A DNA stretch of 64,000 nucleotides, taken from the NCBI RefSeq assembly GCF_000830505.1, contig NZ_JXOK01000063.1, forward strand, positions 1 through 64,000, in the 5' to 3' direction. This stretch comes from Vibrio mytili (GTDB lineage: Bacteria; Pseudomonadota; Gammaproteobacteria; Enterobacterales; Vibrionaceae). Shown in pieces: positions 9,909-17,251 of this stretch; the first letter of the stretch is position 1, and every line of letters begins with the position of its first letter. The position numbers and the translations under genes are program-made. Below the pieces are notes generated by a model that saw only the letters and a program-made list of their open reading frames with translations, was not told the DNA's origin and did not search any database.

Positions 9909-10044
9909 GTACTCCGCCGAGTAGGCGGCTAATAATTTTACTAGTCCTGATCTAGTTAAAGGTTTTTGGTACTCCGCCGAGTAGGCGGTCAAGAATAGGT
10001 CAGGAAGTAAGCCCCCTGTATCCGCTGGGCTAGCGGTAAATAAG
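9909..10044 (+). CRISPR. Minimal I-F3 CRISPR array: one typical repeat, one atypical repeat, possible third degenerate repeat
   Basis: Repeat 1 is 28 nt (9909–9936) with hairpin CCGCC-GAGTA-GGCGG and 3' tail CTAATAAT. Repeat 2 (9969–9996) has the same first 20 bases but the tail TCAAGAAT. The spacer between them (9937–9968) is exactly 32 nt. The 5-5-5 hairpin and GAGTA loop match the I-F3 repeat of Tn6677. Diverged last repeats are known in I-F3 arrays and mark the private, attachment-site guide. A further hairpin of the same 5-5-5 geometry, CCGCT-GGGCT-AGCGG (10022–10036), followed by AATAA, has a compensated base pair and may be a third decayed repeat, leaving a second spacer of only about 20 nt (9997–10016). 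Repeats run in the same direction as the cas operon. Confidence 0.88.
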
Positions 10045-10126
10045 CCAACTAACCCGTCATAGTCGAAAGCCTGTGGTTCTGCCTTTATGGGAGGATGAAA
10101 CACTCCTCAATACTGAGTACATGATT

Positions 10127-11095
10127 TTAAAACCTCTCGTAGCAATCATTTGTTTCAAGTAGTACTTTAATCATGTCTAGGTTACATAGTCTAAACTTAT
10201 AGTACTTTTTACTTCCTGCCATGTTTGCTTTCTCGAGTCGTTTATTTTCTTCCTTGATTTGCTCAGGTGACCGAGTATCAATATTCCATTTGTTTTTTAA
10301 AATCCACAAAAAAGCAGCTCTCTTTAAAACAAATAACTGGTCAGTCCCGCTACTTAAACCAAAGTCGATTCGGATTTCCTCTCGCTCTTTTTCATTTCTA
10401 TCCTCATGTAACTTTAAATCTAAAGGAATTTCTACGTTCCAATCTGGGTCGGAGTCTAAGTCTTCGTGCTTTTGCTTTTTGAAACCTAGGCTTGCTTGAT
10501 TGTTTTCGAGTTTAAGAACTCTGGAAAAGTTAAAAAACTTGAAGGGGTTTCTAGAAACATCTGTTTCTGAACGGTCATAGGCTCTAAACAACCAAAACTC
10601 GCCATCATTTAATATTTGAAGTGGCACTAATTCTCTTTTTGAGCGTCCTTTCCCACTTTTGGAGTAATACTCGCAAAAGACTGGGTAGCCGTTGCTGATT
10701 GCACGAGTTATAGCAGAGACAGTATCAACTTTCATTTGATCAGGCAGCGATGTTACCTTCTCATATGGAATCACGGTGTTACTGTGGTCAGAAAGCTTAT
10801 TTTTGTTGAATCCATTCGCTAACATTCCAAGAGCAACTTCTGCTTTCCACTCTATCAAAGGTTCATAACTGCTCTTTAGAATATTAGAGCGAATAGAATG
10901 ATCGTATCGCATATTCAGAGGGCATGCGTCATTGTATGCGGCGAGAACTTTCGATGCCGATGCATCCGACAGATTAAATTGGTTCCCTAAGTCTGAGCGT
11001 TTAATAGTGCCAGTAAATCGTAGCATGAAGTCGATGTAAGCAAAGCGATCTGCATTGTTTTTATACTTCTTCTTTAGTTCATCGTAGTTGAGCAT
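10127..11095 (-). CDS. WYL-domain transcriptional regulator (BrxR/CapW-like), 322 aa
   Basis: The N-terminal about 60 residues form a winged-helix DNA-binding region (DLGNQFNLSDASASKVLAAY is the recognition part). The middle is a WYL-type ligand domain (PVFCEYYSKSGKGRSKRELVPLQI, FWLFRAYD, near residues 145–190), followed by a C-terminal extension. This architecture is that of BrxR, CapW and related repressors that control BREX, CBASS and other defence operons. It is transcribed divergently from the 53-residue gene and the ubiquitin-like operon. A perfect palindrome at 11154–11171, between the two, is the likely operator. Repression relieved by a nucleic acid or nucleotide signal is inferred from the family. 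Confidence 0.82.
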   Translation of the reverse strand: MLNYDELKKKYKNNADRFAYIDFMLRFTGTIKRSDLGNQFNLSDASASKVLAAYNDACPLNMRYDHSIRSNILKSSYEPLIEWKAEVALGMLANGFNKNKLSDHSNTVIPYEKVTSLPDQMKVDTVSAITRAISNGYPVFCEYYSKSGKGRSKRELVPLQILNDGEFWLFRAYDRSETDVSRNPFKFFNFSRVLKLENNQASLGFKKQKHEDLDSDPDWNVEIPLDLKLHEDRNEKEREEIRIDFGLSSGTDQLFVLKRAAFLWILKNKWNIDTRSPEQIKEENKRLEKANMAGSKKYYKFRLCNLDMIKVLLETNDCYERF

Positions 11096-11153
11096 TATAA
11101 ATCTCTCGAGTTAGTTACTATAAACATGATAAGTATTCATATTGAATTTAGCT

Positions 11154-11171
11154 ACATTTAAAGTTAAATGT
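11154..11171. promoter_or_regulatory. Perfect palindrome, candidate operator of the WYL regulator
   Basis: ACATTTAA (11154–11161), two bases AG, then TTAAATGT (11164–11171) form an exact inverted repeat. It lies 59 bases upstream of the WYL gene start and 115 bases before the divergent small gene at 11287, where a dimeric repressor could control both directions. Confidence 0.55.
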
Positions 11172-11286
11172 TACAACTAGTTCGTCTATTTTTTATAAGT
11201 GCTGTTGATCTTTTGATCGATCTAATGTTAGATTAGTAACGGTAGCAGGAAGTGGCTTTGTTTTTTAGAAATAGAGGAAGGTAGAA

Positions 11287-11448
11287 ATGGCCAAAAATAC
11301 GGGCAATGATTATCGGAAAGGTGCGGTAAAGAATCGGAGCCAGACTCAGACGGGGTCAGGTAATTGGGTAAAAAGAGATGCTGAAACAGGGCGGTTTATG
11401 GAAGTGAAAAGCGACAAGAAACCATTCAAGGGTGTCTCTAAAGAATAA
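11287..11448 (+). CDS. Small basic hypothetical protein, 53 aa
   Basis: ATG at 11287 is preceded by a good Shine–Dalgarno (AGAGGAAGG) and the frame ends at TAA 11446–11448, directly followed by a strong terminator. The protein is short, polar and Lys/Arg-rich, with an NTGNDYRKG start and a TGRFMEVKSDKKPFKGV end. I recall similar short proteins of the type MAKNTGN...TGRFM...PFKGVRKE being widespread beside defence and phage genes, but no function is known to me. The clean ribosome site and terminator make this a real, separately transcribed gene, possibly also under the WYL operator. Confidence 0.7.
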   Translation: MAKNTGNDYRKGAVKNRSQTQTGSGNWVKRDAETGRFMEVKSDKKPFKGVSKE

Positions 11449-11482
11449 AAAGGCACTTACAGTTGAACTGAAGTGCCTTTTT
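11447..11482 (+). terminator. Strong rho-independent terminator
   Basis: AAAAAGGCACTT (11447–11458) pairs with AAGTGCCTTTTT (11471–11482) around a 12-base loop; the stem ends in a T run. It terminates the 53-residue gene and would isolate it from the ubiquitin-like operon. Confidence 0.85.
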
Positions 11483-11737
11483 ACCAGTGAAGTGAAAGAT
11501 AAAAATCATTGCAGTGATTCTTATCGGACTCAACACATTGAGGAATGAGTTCACTAAAGGAACATCAATCACTCGGTCAGAATTGTGATAGTAGCTTCCT
11601 TTGGTTTTCACCTCAAGGTTAAGCATTCATTTTATTATTTTAATGAGATGTCTGTTTATCCATTCCTCTGTCAATTGTTCGGATTTCAAACAATGAATCT
11701 GAATGCTATTTATAATTTTCAGAATATGGTGACAACT

Positions 11738-11986
11738 ATGTCTATTCATAAAGAAGACAAACCAACGAACATCATCATTAATGGCCGCCCGAAAAAAATT
11801 GAAGGTGGTTCTGTTTCTTACACAGAAGTTGTTGAACTTGCATATCCCGGAGAATCCAGTTCGGGGATTGTATTTACAGTGACATATATGGGACCTCAAA
11901 TGCCTGATGGTACTTTGACTGAAGGTCAGTCTGTGGAGATCAGAAATGGGGTGAAGTTCAATGTCAACAAAACAAACCGATCGTAA
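11738..11986 (+). CDS. Multiubiquitin-domain (ubiquitin-like) protein, 82 aa
   Basis: The sequence NIIINGRPKKIEGG ... YTEVVELAYPG ... VFTVTYMG ... DGTLTEGQSVEI is the pattern of the bacterial Multi_ubiq fold (one beta-grasp domain here; other members carry several). Start at 11738 is chosen because GGTGA lies just upstream and the conserved domain begins soon after; the frame is open further up. No C-terminal di-glycine is present (it ends KTNRS), so conjugation, if any, would need another mechanism or processing. The gene overlaps the E1 gene by 26 bases, indicating translational coupling. Such proteins occur in the bacterial ubiquitin-like (type 6-like) operons described by comparative genomics and now linked with phage defence. 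Confidence 0.82.
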   Translation: MSIHKEDKPTNIIINGRPKKIEGGSVSYTEVVELAYPGESSSGIVFTVTYMGPQMPDGTLTEGQSVEIRNGVKFNVNKTNRS

Positions 11987-13166
11987 TCCATCTATTCTTC
12001 GCTTAATTGAAGAAGGTTTTGATGTGGAAATTGTGAACCAACATTTGTTGGTTCATTCCATCCCTTATTTAAATTCAGAAGGTGTTGTTGAATTAGGTGT
12101 GTTTGCTTGTCCGTATGCGGGTATGGGTGAGCAGGATACGTGTCCCAGAGACCATACAATGTGGTTTCAGGGGAAAAAGCCGTTTATGAGTACTGGGCGG
12201 GAAATGTCTCAGGTGATCAATAACTCGAATCCACGGCAATTGTTTCAGGGTTTTACTGCTCAGCATTACCTTTCCAATAAACCTAACGGTAAGGCTTTTA
12301 CTAACTACTATGACAAAGTTGTTCACTATCATACTTTGTTCGTTAGTCAGGCTAGAGCTGTTGAGCCTAACGCTGATGCCAGAACGGGGCGAATCCATCG
12401 TGAGCGAGACTGCAGATCTGTTTTTCAGTATCCGGATACGGCTTCGTCCCGGGTTGGGATTACGGCACTGAGTCAGAAATTAGAAGGTGACAAGGTTGCG
12501 ATTATCGGGCTTGGCGGGACCGGAAGTTACATTCTGGATCAGCTGGCCAAAACGCCTGTAAGTTCCATTCTTTTATGTGACGGAGATATTCTGGAACCTC
12601 ATAACGCCTTTCGCTCGCCCGGAGCGGTAGCGTTTGAAGATCTGGAGAAGAAGCCGAAAAAAGTTGAGTACTACCAGGCTATATATTCACAAATGCACAA
12701 GCATATCGGGATCGTTGATGAGTTCATTACTGCAGACAATGTATCGATACTGAAAGATTGTGACTTTGTTTTTCTTGCGCTTGATAGTGGAAGTGCAAGA
12801 AAACTTTTGACTGATTACCTTGTGGAAACAGGCATCCCTTTCATTGATGTCGGGCTGGGGATTGAACGTCTTGAACTGAAAAGTGGTGATGCAGTATTGC
12901 GTGGTAGTTGCCGGGTAACGTTAGCAACTCCAGAAAAGCATGATCATTTATCTAAGCATCTGGTTTTTATAGATGATGACCCTGATGAGGCTCTTTATAA
13001 GAGCAATATTCAGGTTGCTGATATGAATGCAATGAACGCTATGCTGGCTGTTGGCTTATGGAAACAGTACAAGTCTTTTTATCAGGAAGAATGTGATGGC
13101 CCTCATAACATGGTCTATACCCAACCCTTCCAGTCGATTTCCAGGAGCGAGGAGCGATGCGAGTAA
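11961..13166 (+). CDS. E1-like ThiF-family adenylyltransferase with N-terminal DUF6791-type domain, 401 aa
   Basis: The C-terminal about 250 residues are a ThiF/E1 Rossmann domain: VAIIGLGGTGSYILDQLAK (nucleotide-binding loop, near residue 178), LCDGDILEPHNAFR (near 206), and LALDS/IPFIDVGLG further on. The N-terminal about 140 residues contain the PRDHTMWFQGKKP motif that I associate with the DUF6791/E2-like region fused to such E1s. The enzyme is expected to adenylate the C-terminus of the multiubiquitin protein encoded just upstream. It overlaps both neighbours (26 and 10 bases), so all three proteins are co-translated. No JAB peptidase gene is seen. Confidence 0.85.
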   Translation: MSTKQTDRNPSILRLIEEGFDVEIVNQHLLVHSIPYLNSEGVVELGVFACPYAGMGEQDTCPRDHTMWFQGKKPFMSTGREMSQVINNSNPRQLFQGFTAQHYLSNKPNGKAFTNYYDKVVHYHTLFVSQARAVEPNADARTGRIHRERDCRSVFQYPDTASSRVGITALSQKLEGDKVAIIGLGGTGSYILDQLAKTPVSSILLCDGDILEPHNAFRSPGAVAFEDLEKKPKKVEYYQAIYSQMHKHIGIVDEFITADNVSILKDCDFVFLALDSGSARKLLTDYLVETGIPFIDVGLGIERLELKSGDAVLRGSCRVTLATPEKHDHLSKHLVFIDDDPDEALYKSNIQVADMNAMNAMLAVGLWKQYKSFYQEECDGPHNMVYTQPFQSISRSEERCE

Positions 13167-13594
13167 AACAGATCACGCCAGTTTTTGTTGAATACATTCC
13201 TGATCATATAGAAAGCGGAAAGCTTTATATCAGTGATGAATATGAGATAGCAATTCACAAATGCTGTTGTGGCTGTGGTGAAGAGGTGGTGACACCTCTT
13301 TCACCAGTTGATTGGCGATATACCATAACATCAGAAGGAGTTTCTCTGTTTCCGTCGGTAGGAAACTGGAAATACCAGTGCCAGTCTCACTATTTCATCC
13401 GTGACAATGGTGTTTTATGGGCTAAAGGAATGTCACCGGCTCAAATCAAAAAAGTGGAACAGCGAGATATTGCTGATAAACAAAGATTCATTAATGAGCG
13501 TAATGCACAGCGAGGTTTGTTCAACTTGTTTAGACCTCTTGTAGCGATATGGAAACGTATAAAAGCTTACTTGTTCACGAACAGTAAAAAATGA
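13157..13594 (+). CDS. DUF6527-type zinc-binding protein of the ubiquitin-like operon, 145 aa
   Basis: A metal-binding cluster HKCCCGCGEEV lies near residue 34 and a second CQSHYFI near residue 78, giving a zinc-ribbon-like Cys/His set. W-rich strands (DWRYT, GNWKYQ) lie between. The C-terminal part is basic and helical with a Phe/Leu-rich tail. The gene overlaps the E1 gene by 10 bases and is last in the operon. DUF6527 proteins consistently follow multiubiquitin and ThiF genes; their activity is unknown to me, and a role as E3-like or peptidase partner would be speculation. Confidence 0.75.
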   Translation: MRVKQITPVFVEYIPDHIESGKLYISDEYEIAIHKCCCGCGEEVVTPLSPVDWRYTITSEGVSLFPSVGNWKYQCQSHYFIRDNGVLWAKGMSPAQIKKVEQRDIADKQRFINERNAQRGLFNLFRPLVAIWKRIKAYLFTNSKK

Positions 13595-13910
13595 GTTTTT
13601 TCTACCTAATCGCTTCCAGTTCAGTTCCAAATTGTTCACCTTCAGGTGAGCTCATTCTGGCTGAAATATGTCTGGCTCATAGTGTTCTAGCCAAAGATTT
13701 AGGACACATTCTATTTATTATTAAATTGACCTACTTTTTCCAATAATGGAATGCTTGCTCGGTGTTGTATGGTCTGTTTTTGTCGGCGATGTTTGGGTGC
13801 GTGATTGTTTTTGTAATATAAAACAATTGATTAAATGTTATTCTTTAAGTTCAAATAGATGGTGTCTAGTTGAACAATACTGTTAGTTGCGCTAACAAAA
13901 ATAAATTAAT
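13595..13910. other. Intergenic region, no gene seen
   Basis: AT-rich spacer of 316 bases between the ubiquitin-like operon and the nucleotidase gene. I see a short inverted repeat TGTTAG/CTAACA near 13880–13896 just before the nucleotidase but no convincing gene, RNA or transposon end. Confidence 0.4.
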
Positions 13911-13931
13911 ATGTCAGAGAGGCAAAGCATT

Positions 13932-14942
13932 ATGCCAATAGATTTAACAGAAACTTTGGTTATAGGGATTTCAGCTACTGCACTATTTGATTTATCTGAA
14001 GCTGATGAGATCTTCAGGAAAAAAAACGAAACAGATCCAAATACTGCGATCGATGAGTATCGTACATATATGCTTGAGCATGAAAATGAACCCTTAAAAG
14101 ATGGTACCGCCATGCCTCTAGTAAGGTCATTACTCAATCTCAATACTCACAAGAGCTCAGAAGCCACCGCACCGATAGTTGAGGTGGTTGTTATTTCGAG
14201 AAATAGCCCAGAAACGGGTTTTAGAGTATTAAATGAAATTCGCAGGAGAGAGCTTCCTATTACTCGTTCTGCATTTACTGCTGGCGAAGCAAGCTCTATC
14301 TACCTAGATGCTTTTTATGTAGACCTGTTCCTAACTACCAATGAACAAGATGCTCAAGAGGTTATCGATAGTCGCGTATGTGCTTCAGCACTAGTTAAAC
14401 GACCACCGCAATCAGAGGCAAGCTTAAACGAAGATCAAGTGCGCTTTGCATTCGATGCGGATGCTGTTCTTTTTAGCGAGGATAGCGAAATTGTTAATCA
14501 AAAAGATGGATTAGAAGAGTTTTGGCGAAGTGAAAACGAGAAACAAGACATCCCTTTGCAAGAAGGACCTTATGCTAATCTTCTGAAAAAGCTCTCTAAA
14601 GTACAGGAAAGGCTACCTGGGCGTATCGAATATTCGCCTGTAAAATTAGCAATCATGACTGCCCGAAATAGTCCCGCAGAAATGAGAGTAATAAAAACAC
14701 TTCGAAGTTGGAATGTTTATATTGATCAGGCCTTCTTTCTTGGAGGTTTAGAGAAAAGTCGTTTTCTAAAAGCGTTTAAGCCACATATCTTTTTTGATGA
14801 CCAAGACTCACATTTGGACCCAGCGTCAATTGAGGTGCCGAGTGCAAAAGTTCTTTATCCATCAAACTCAGTACTAAATAAAATAATGCAGGACAAAGTC
14901 AGCGTAAAAGTAGAAATCATGCAAGACGAAGATTGCAACTAA
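13932..14942 (+). CDS. Cytosolic 5'-nucleotidase family protein (NT5C1-like), 336 aa
   Basis: The pattern LVIGISATALFDL at the start, then EVVVISRNSPETGFRVLNEI (near residue 85), FTAGE (near 113), VRFAFDADAVLFSEDSE (near 177) and VKLAIMTARNSPAEMRVIKTLRSW (near 240) and FFDDQ is that of the 5-nucleotidase family (animal NT5C1 relatives), which dephosphorylates nucleoside monophosphates such as AMP. The ATG at 13932 has AGAGAGG nine bases upstream; the ATG at 13911 lacks a ribosome site. It stands alone with no strong operon partner. Lying beside defence genes it could act in nucleotide depletion, but a plain metabolic role is equally possible. Confidence 0.82.
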   Translation: MPIDLTETLVIGISATALFDLSEADEIFRKKNETDPNTAIDEYRTYMLEHENEPLKDGTAMPLVRSLLNLNTHKSSEATAPIVEVVVISRNSPETGFRVLNEIRRRELPITRSAFTAGEASSIYLDAFYVDLFLTTNEQDAQEVIDSRVCASALVKRPPQSEASLNEDQVRFAFDADAVLFSEDSEIVNQKDGLEEFWRSENEKQDIPLQEGPYANLLKKLSKVQERLPGRIEYSPVKLAIMTARNSPAEMRVIKTLRSWNVYIDQAFFLGGLEKSRFLKAFKPHIFFDDQDSHLDPASIEVPSAKVLYPSNSVLNKIMQDKVSVKVEIMQDEDCN

Positions 14943-15253
14943 CAGAGTACTTATGGAGCCAGTCTCGATGCTTCTAACTCGTTTCTGCCCCATTCCGTGT
15001 TTCTTCGGATATATGCGCTATTTATTCACGCTACTCTTTGACTGAATTTATCTAATAGATTTATAGCTCACTTGGCGATCAAACCTGTCGTATGTATAGA
15101 CCATGAACAACGGAGACATTCGATGCTCTACCGAAAAGGTAGCGTCAAGTGAGGGAGGGCAGATGGCTATGTCGAATGTATGAACAGCCTAAACTTTGGG
15201 CTTTTTGGGTAGGGAATGTCCATTTATTTGATAACTGACCAGCTCCCCGAGGA
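14943..15253. other. Intergenic region at the junction to the foreign block
   Basis: This 311-base spacer lies between convergent genes (nucleotidase plus, membrane protein minus). It contains only a weak AGCC/GGGCT hairpin with T run near 15187–15210. The composition shifts here from AT-rich to more GC-rich sequence, so a boundary between two imported blocks probably lies in or near it. Confidence 0.4.
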
Positions 15254-16237
15254 TTACACTTGGCGAACGACTATCTTCAAGTCATCTCTAGGTATATTGC
15301 CAAGACGGTCGGTTAGAACATTCAGGTCTTCGCGCGCCATCGAAAGGCCTCCTCCGGCTAAGTCTGTCGCCGTGATTTTCGGAACTCGACCTGTTCCAGT
15401 CGTTAGAGGAAACTCGATGAACATGTTCTCCTTGGTGGTTCCACGTAGAGCGACGCGGTGGTAGGTGCCTTCTTGCAGTCCATCGTCACTACCTTCAATT
15501 TTGAATGCCCGATCCAAATGCCAAAGTTGCGTATTCGTAGAACCACGTTCTAGAGAAAGAACCGATGCGCTAGACGTACCAGCCAAAACGTCAGCACGGG
15601 CTCGATCTGGGCCGCGCACAAGTGACTTCACAACCTCAGCAACTTGATGAATGCCAGATGCACCGCCAGCAAGCAGCCCCCCTGTCACAATTGTATCTAC
15701 CCCACGCAGGATTGATCTGGAGAGTTCGACATTTTCTGCCGATATTCTGCCGATCTCTTGTGCTACTTCTTCTGTAGTAATTTGAAGGGCGAGTTGGTTG
15801 GCTTTGTTCTGGAGATTTGTGACCACCATCCGTGCTATTTCCATAGTAGAGTCGATTTCTGACGGTTCGATGCTAATAAGCGGAGTGATCACTCCAATTC
15901 CAGTCAATCCAACAGCTAGACCCAATGGGAGGCTAATCATCATGGCGGCCCGTGAGCCATCCTTGGCTTTTACACCAGTTGCCTCAACAATGGCCCGGTC
16001 GGTACCATCGGTCTTGGTTAGAAACAGCATACTTTGCGTTGCTCGTTCAATGGCGGTGGCGAGGATAGCAAGTATTGCGAGGTGTTCTAGAAACTGGAGT
16101 GCGTCAAAATCAGCATTTAGTTTGACCGAATTTGGCAGAAGGACAGCAACTCCCCAACCGAGCCCAACGATAGCCAGGACCGCAAGTGCGATTCCGAACG
16201 CGCTAGTCCAATTCCAACCTGAGTCCTGAATATCCAT
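15254..16237 (-). CDS. Membrane protein of unknown function, 327 aa
   Basis: Three hydrophobic segments are visible: about residues 11–34 (FGIALAVLAIVGLGWGVAV), 47–65 (LEHLAILAILATAIERA) and 94–117 (MMISLPLGLAVGLTGIGVI). A soluble part follows with helices that may form coiled coil (EIARMVVTNLQNKANQLALQ) and a Gly-rich stretch (GLLAGGASGIHQVAEVV). No family is recognised. It is the most downstream of a minus-strand block whose codon use differs from the Vibrio genes around it. A Shine–Dalgarno (AGGAGAG) precedes the ATG at 16237. Confidence 0.6.
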   Translation of the reverse strand: MDIQDSGWNWTSAFGIALAVLAIVGLGWGVAVLLPNSVKLNADFDALQFLEHLAILAILATAIERATQSMLFLTKTDGTDRAIVEATGVKAKDGSRAAMMISLPLGLAVGLTGIGVITPLISIEPSEIDSTMEIARMVVTNLQNKANQLALQITTEEVAQEIGRISAENVELSRSILRGVDTIVTGGLLAGGASGIHQVAEVVKSLVRGPDRARADVLAGTSSASVLSLERGSTNTQLWHLDRAFKIEGSDDGLQEGTYHRVALRGTTKENMFIEFPLTTGTGRVPKITATDLAGGGLSMAREDLNVLTDRLGNIPRDDLKIVVRQV

Positions 16238-16362
16238 AAAACTCTCCTTCTGTCGGGTGTAAATTTTCCCTGACCTGTCTGCCCACTTCTTCAGAGCTAC
16301 AGAAGTCTTTCAATATTACGTCTCTAGCTAGCTCGGCTAGGGTGTTCTAAACCGGGTAGCCG

Positions 16363-17250
16363 TTAGAAGTTACTTCGGACACTGTTAACGAGATCATTGG
16401 CGGCCTGACCGCCCACGATCATGCTGCCCAAACGTCCACCAAGATAGATTCCAGCTCCCAGAGCAATCGCACATCCTACAACCCCTATCCCTCCAGTCGT
16501 CACTATCAGTGCCGTACAGAATTTGGCTCCGCCATACACACCGAGCGAAGAGCCAAGGTCTTCTCCCAGACCGCTGAGTGCAGCCTGTTGTTCTTCCGGC
16601 GTATTGGCAAAGTAGACTCGTCCTGCGGAGGTCGATATATCGGCGACCATAACAATCGCGCTGCCCTTTTTTAGCAGTTTGCCAACACCGCTTCCAATCG
16701 TGGTGAATTTTGTTGCCGGTCCAGCCCGGACCGACGCCTCGATGGCTCCTCGATAATTACCCTGCTTGTAAAGTTTCACAAAGGATGGATCTCCACTACG
16801 CTTGCTTTCGCGATACTTGTCCACGATCTTGTAAGCAAAATTCGGGATCGGGTCCTGTGCTCTGGACGATTGCCGCGTGATCTTGCGCAGGGCGATCATG
16901 TTATCGGCAACTTTCTTGGTTACCTTGCGACCATCATCGATCCATGCCTTGTGCGTGGCCTCAAGGGCAGAAATGTATTGTTTGCGGGTCTCATGGAGGT
17001 GCTTGAGGATATCCCCTGCGATACCAGCTGGTAGATAGTATGATGACGCAAGAGAGGATGAGAGCTGGTTCGAGATTTCCTGCAATATCCTATTAGAATG
17101 ATCCTCTGACTCCCCTGGTACAAAGAGCAGGTTGGACTTGTCTGCAAGGGCTTCAGGCTGAACCGGCCCATAGCACATGAGTTGGTTGCTAGACGTGGTC
17201 TCGACATCACCCGCGAAGCCGAGACTGTTGGTGTCACTGAATCTCAGCAT
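16363..17250 (-). CDS. Hypothetical protein with glycine-zipper-like C-terminus, 295 aa
   Basis: I do not recognise this family. The N-terminal two thirds are helical and charged; the last about 90 residues are Gly/Ala-rich and hydrophobic (GGIGVVGCAIALGAGIYLGGRLGSMIVGG), resembling glycine-zipper or pore-forming/toxin-translocation segments. It starts 1 base after the 1029-residue gene ends, so the two are one transcription unit and probably one system. Base composition is GC-rich relative to the flanks. Polymorphic-toxin or membrane-insertion roles are possible but not shown. Confidence 0.55.
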   Translation of the reverse strand: MLRFSDTNSLGFAGDVETTSSNQLMCYGPVQPEALADKSNLLFVPGESEDHSNRILQEISNQLSSSLASSYYLPAGIAGDILKHLHETRKQYISALEATHKAWIDDGRKVTKKVADNMIALRKITRQSSRAQDPIPNFAYKIVDKYRESKRSGDPSFVKLYKQGNYRGAIEASVRAGPATKFTTIGSGVGKLLKKGSAIVMVADISTSAGRVYFANTPEEQQAALSGLGEDLGSSLGVYGGAKFCTALIVTTGGIGVVGCAIALGAGIYLGGRLGSMIVGGQAANDLVNSVRSNF

Positions 17251-17251
17251 T

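Noticed and set aside
9903-10103. 66-codon minus-strand frame across the CRISPR array
   Set aside because: It is read through the repeats and spacers (PADTGGL-type translation of repeat DNA) and has no ribosome site; an artefact of the array.
15187-15210. Terminator after the nucleotidase gene
   Set aside because: The stem is only 4 base pairs (AGCC/GGCT) and 250 bases from the stop; too weak.
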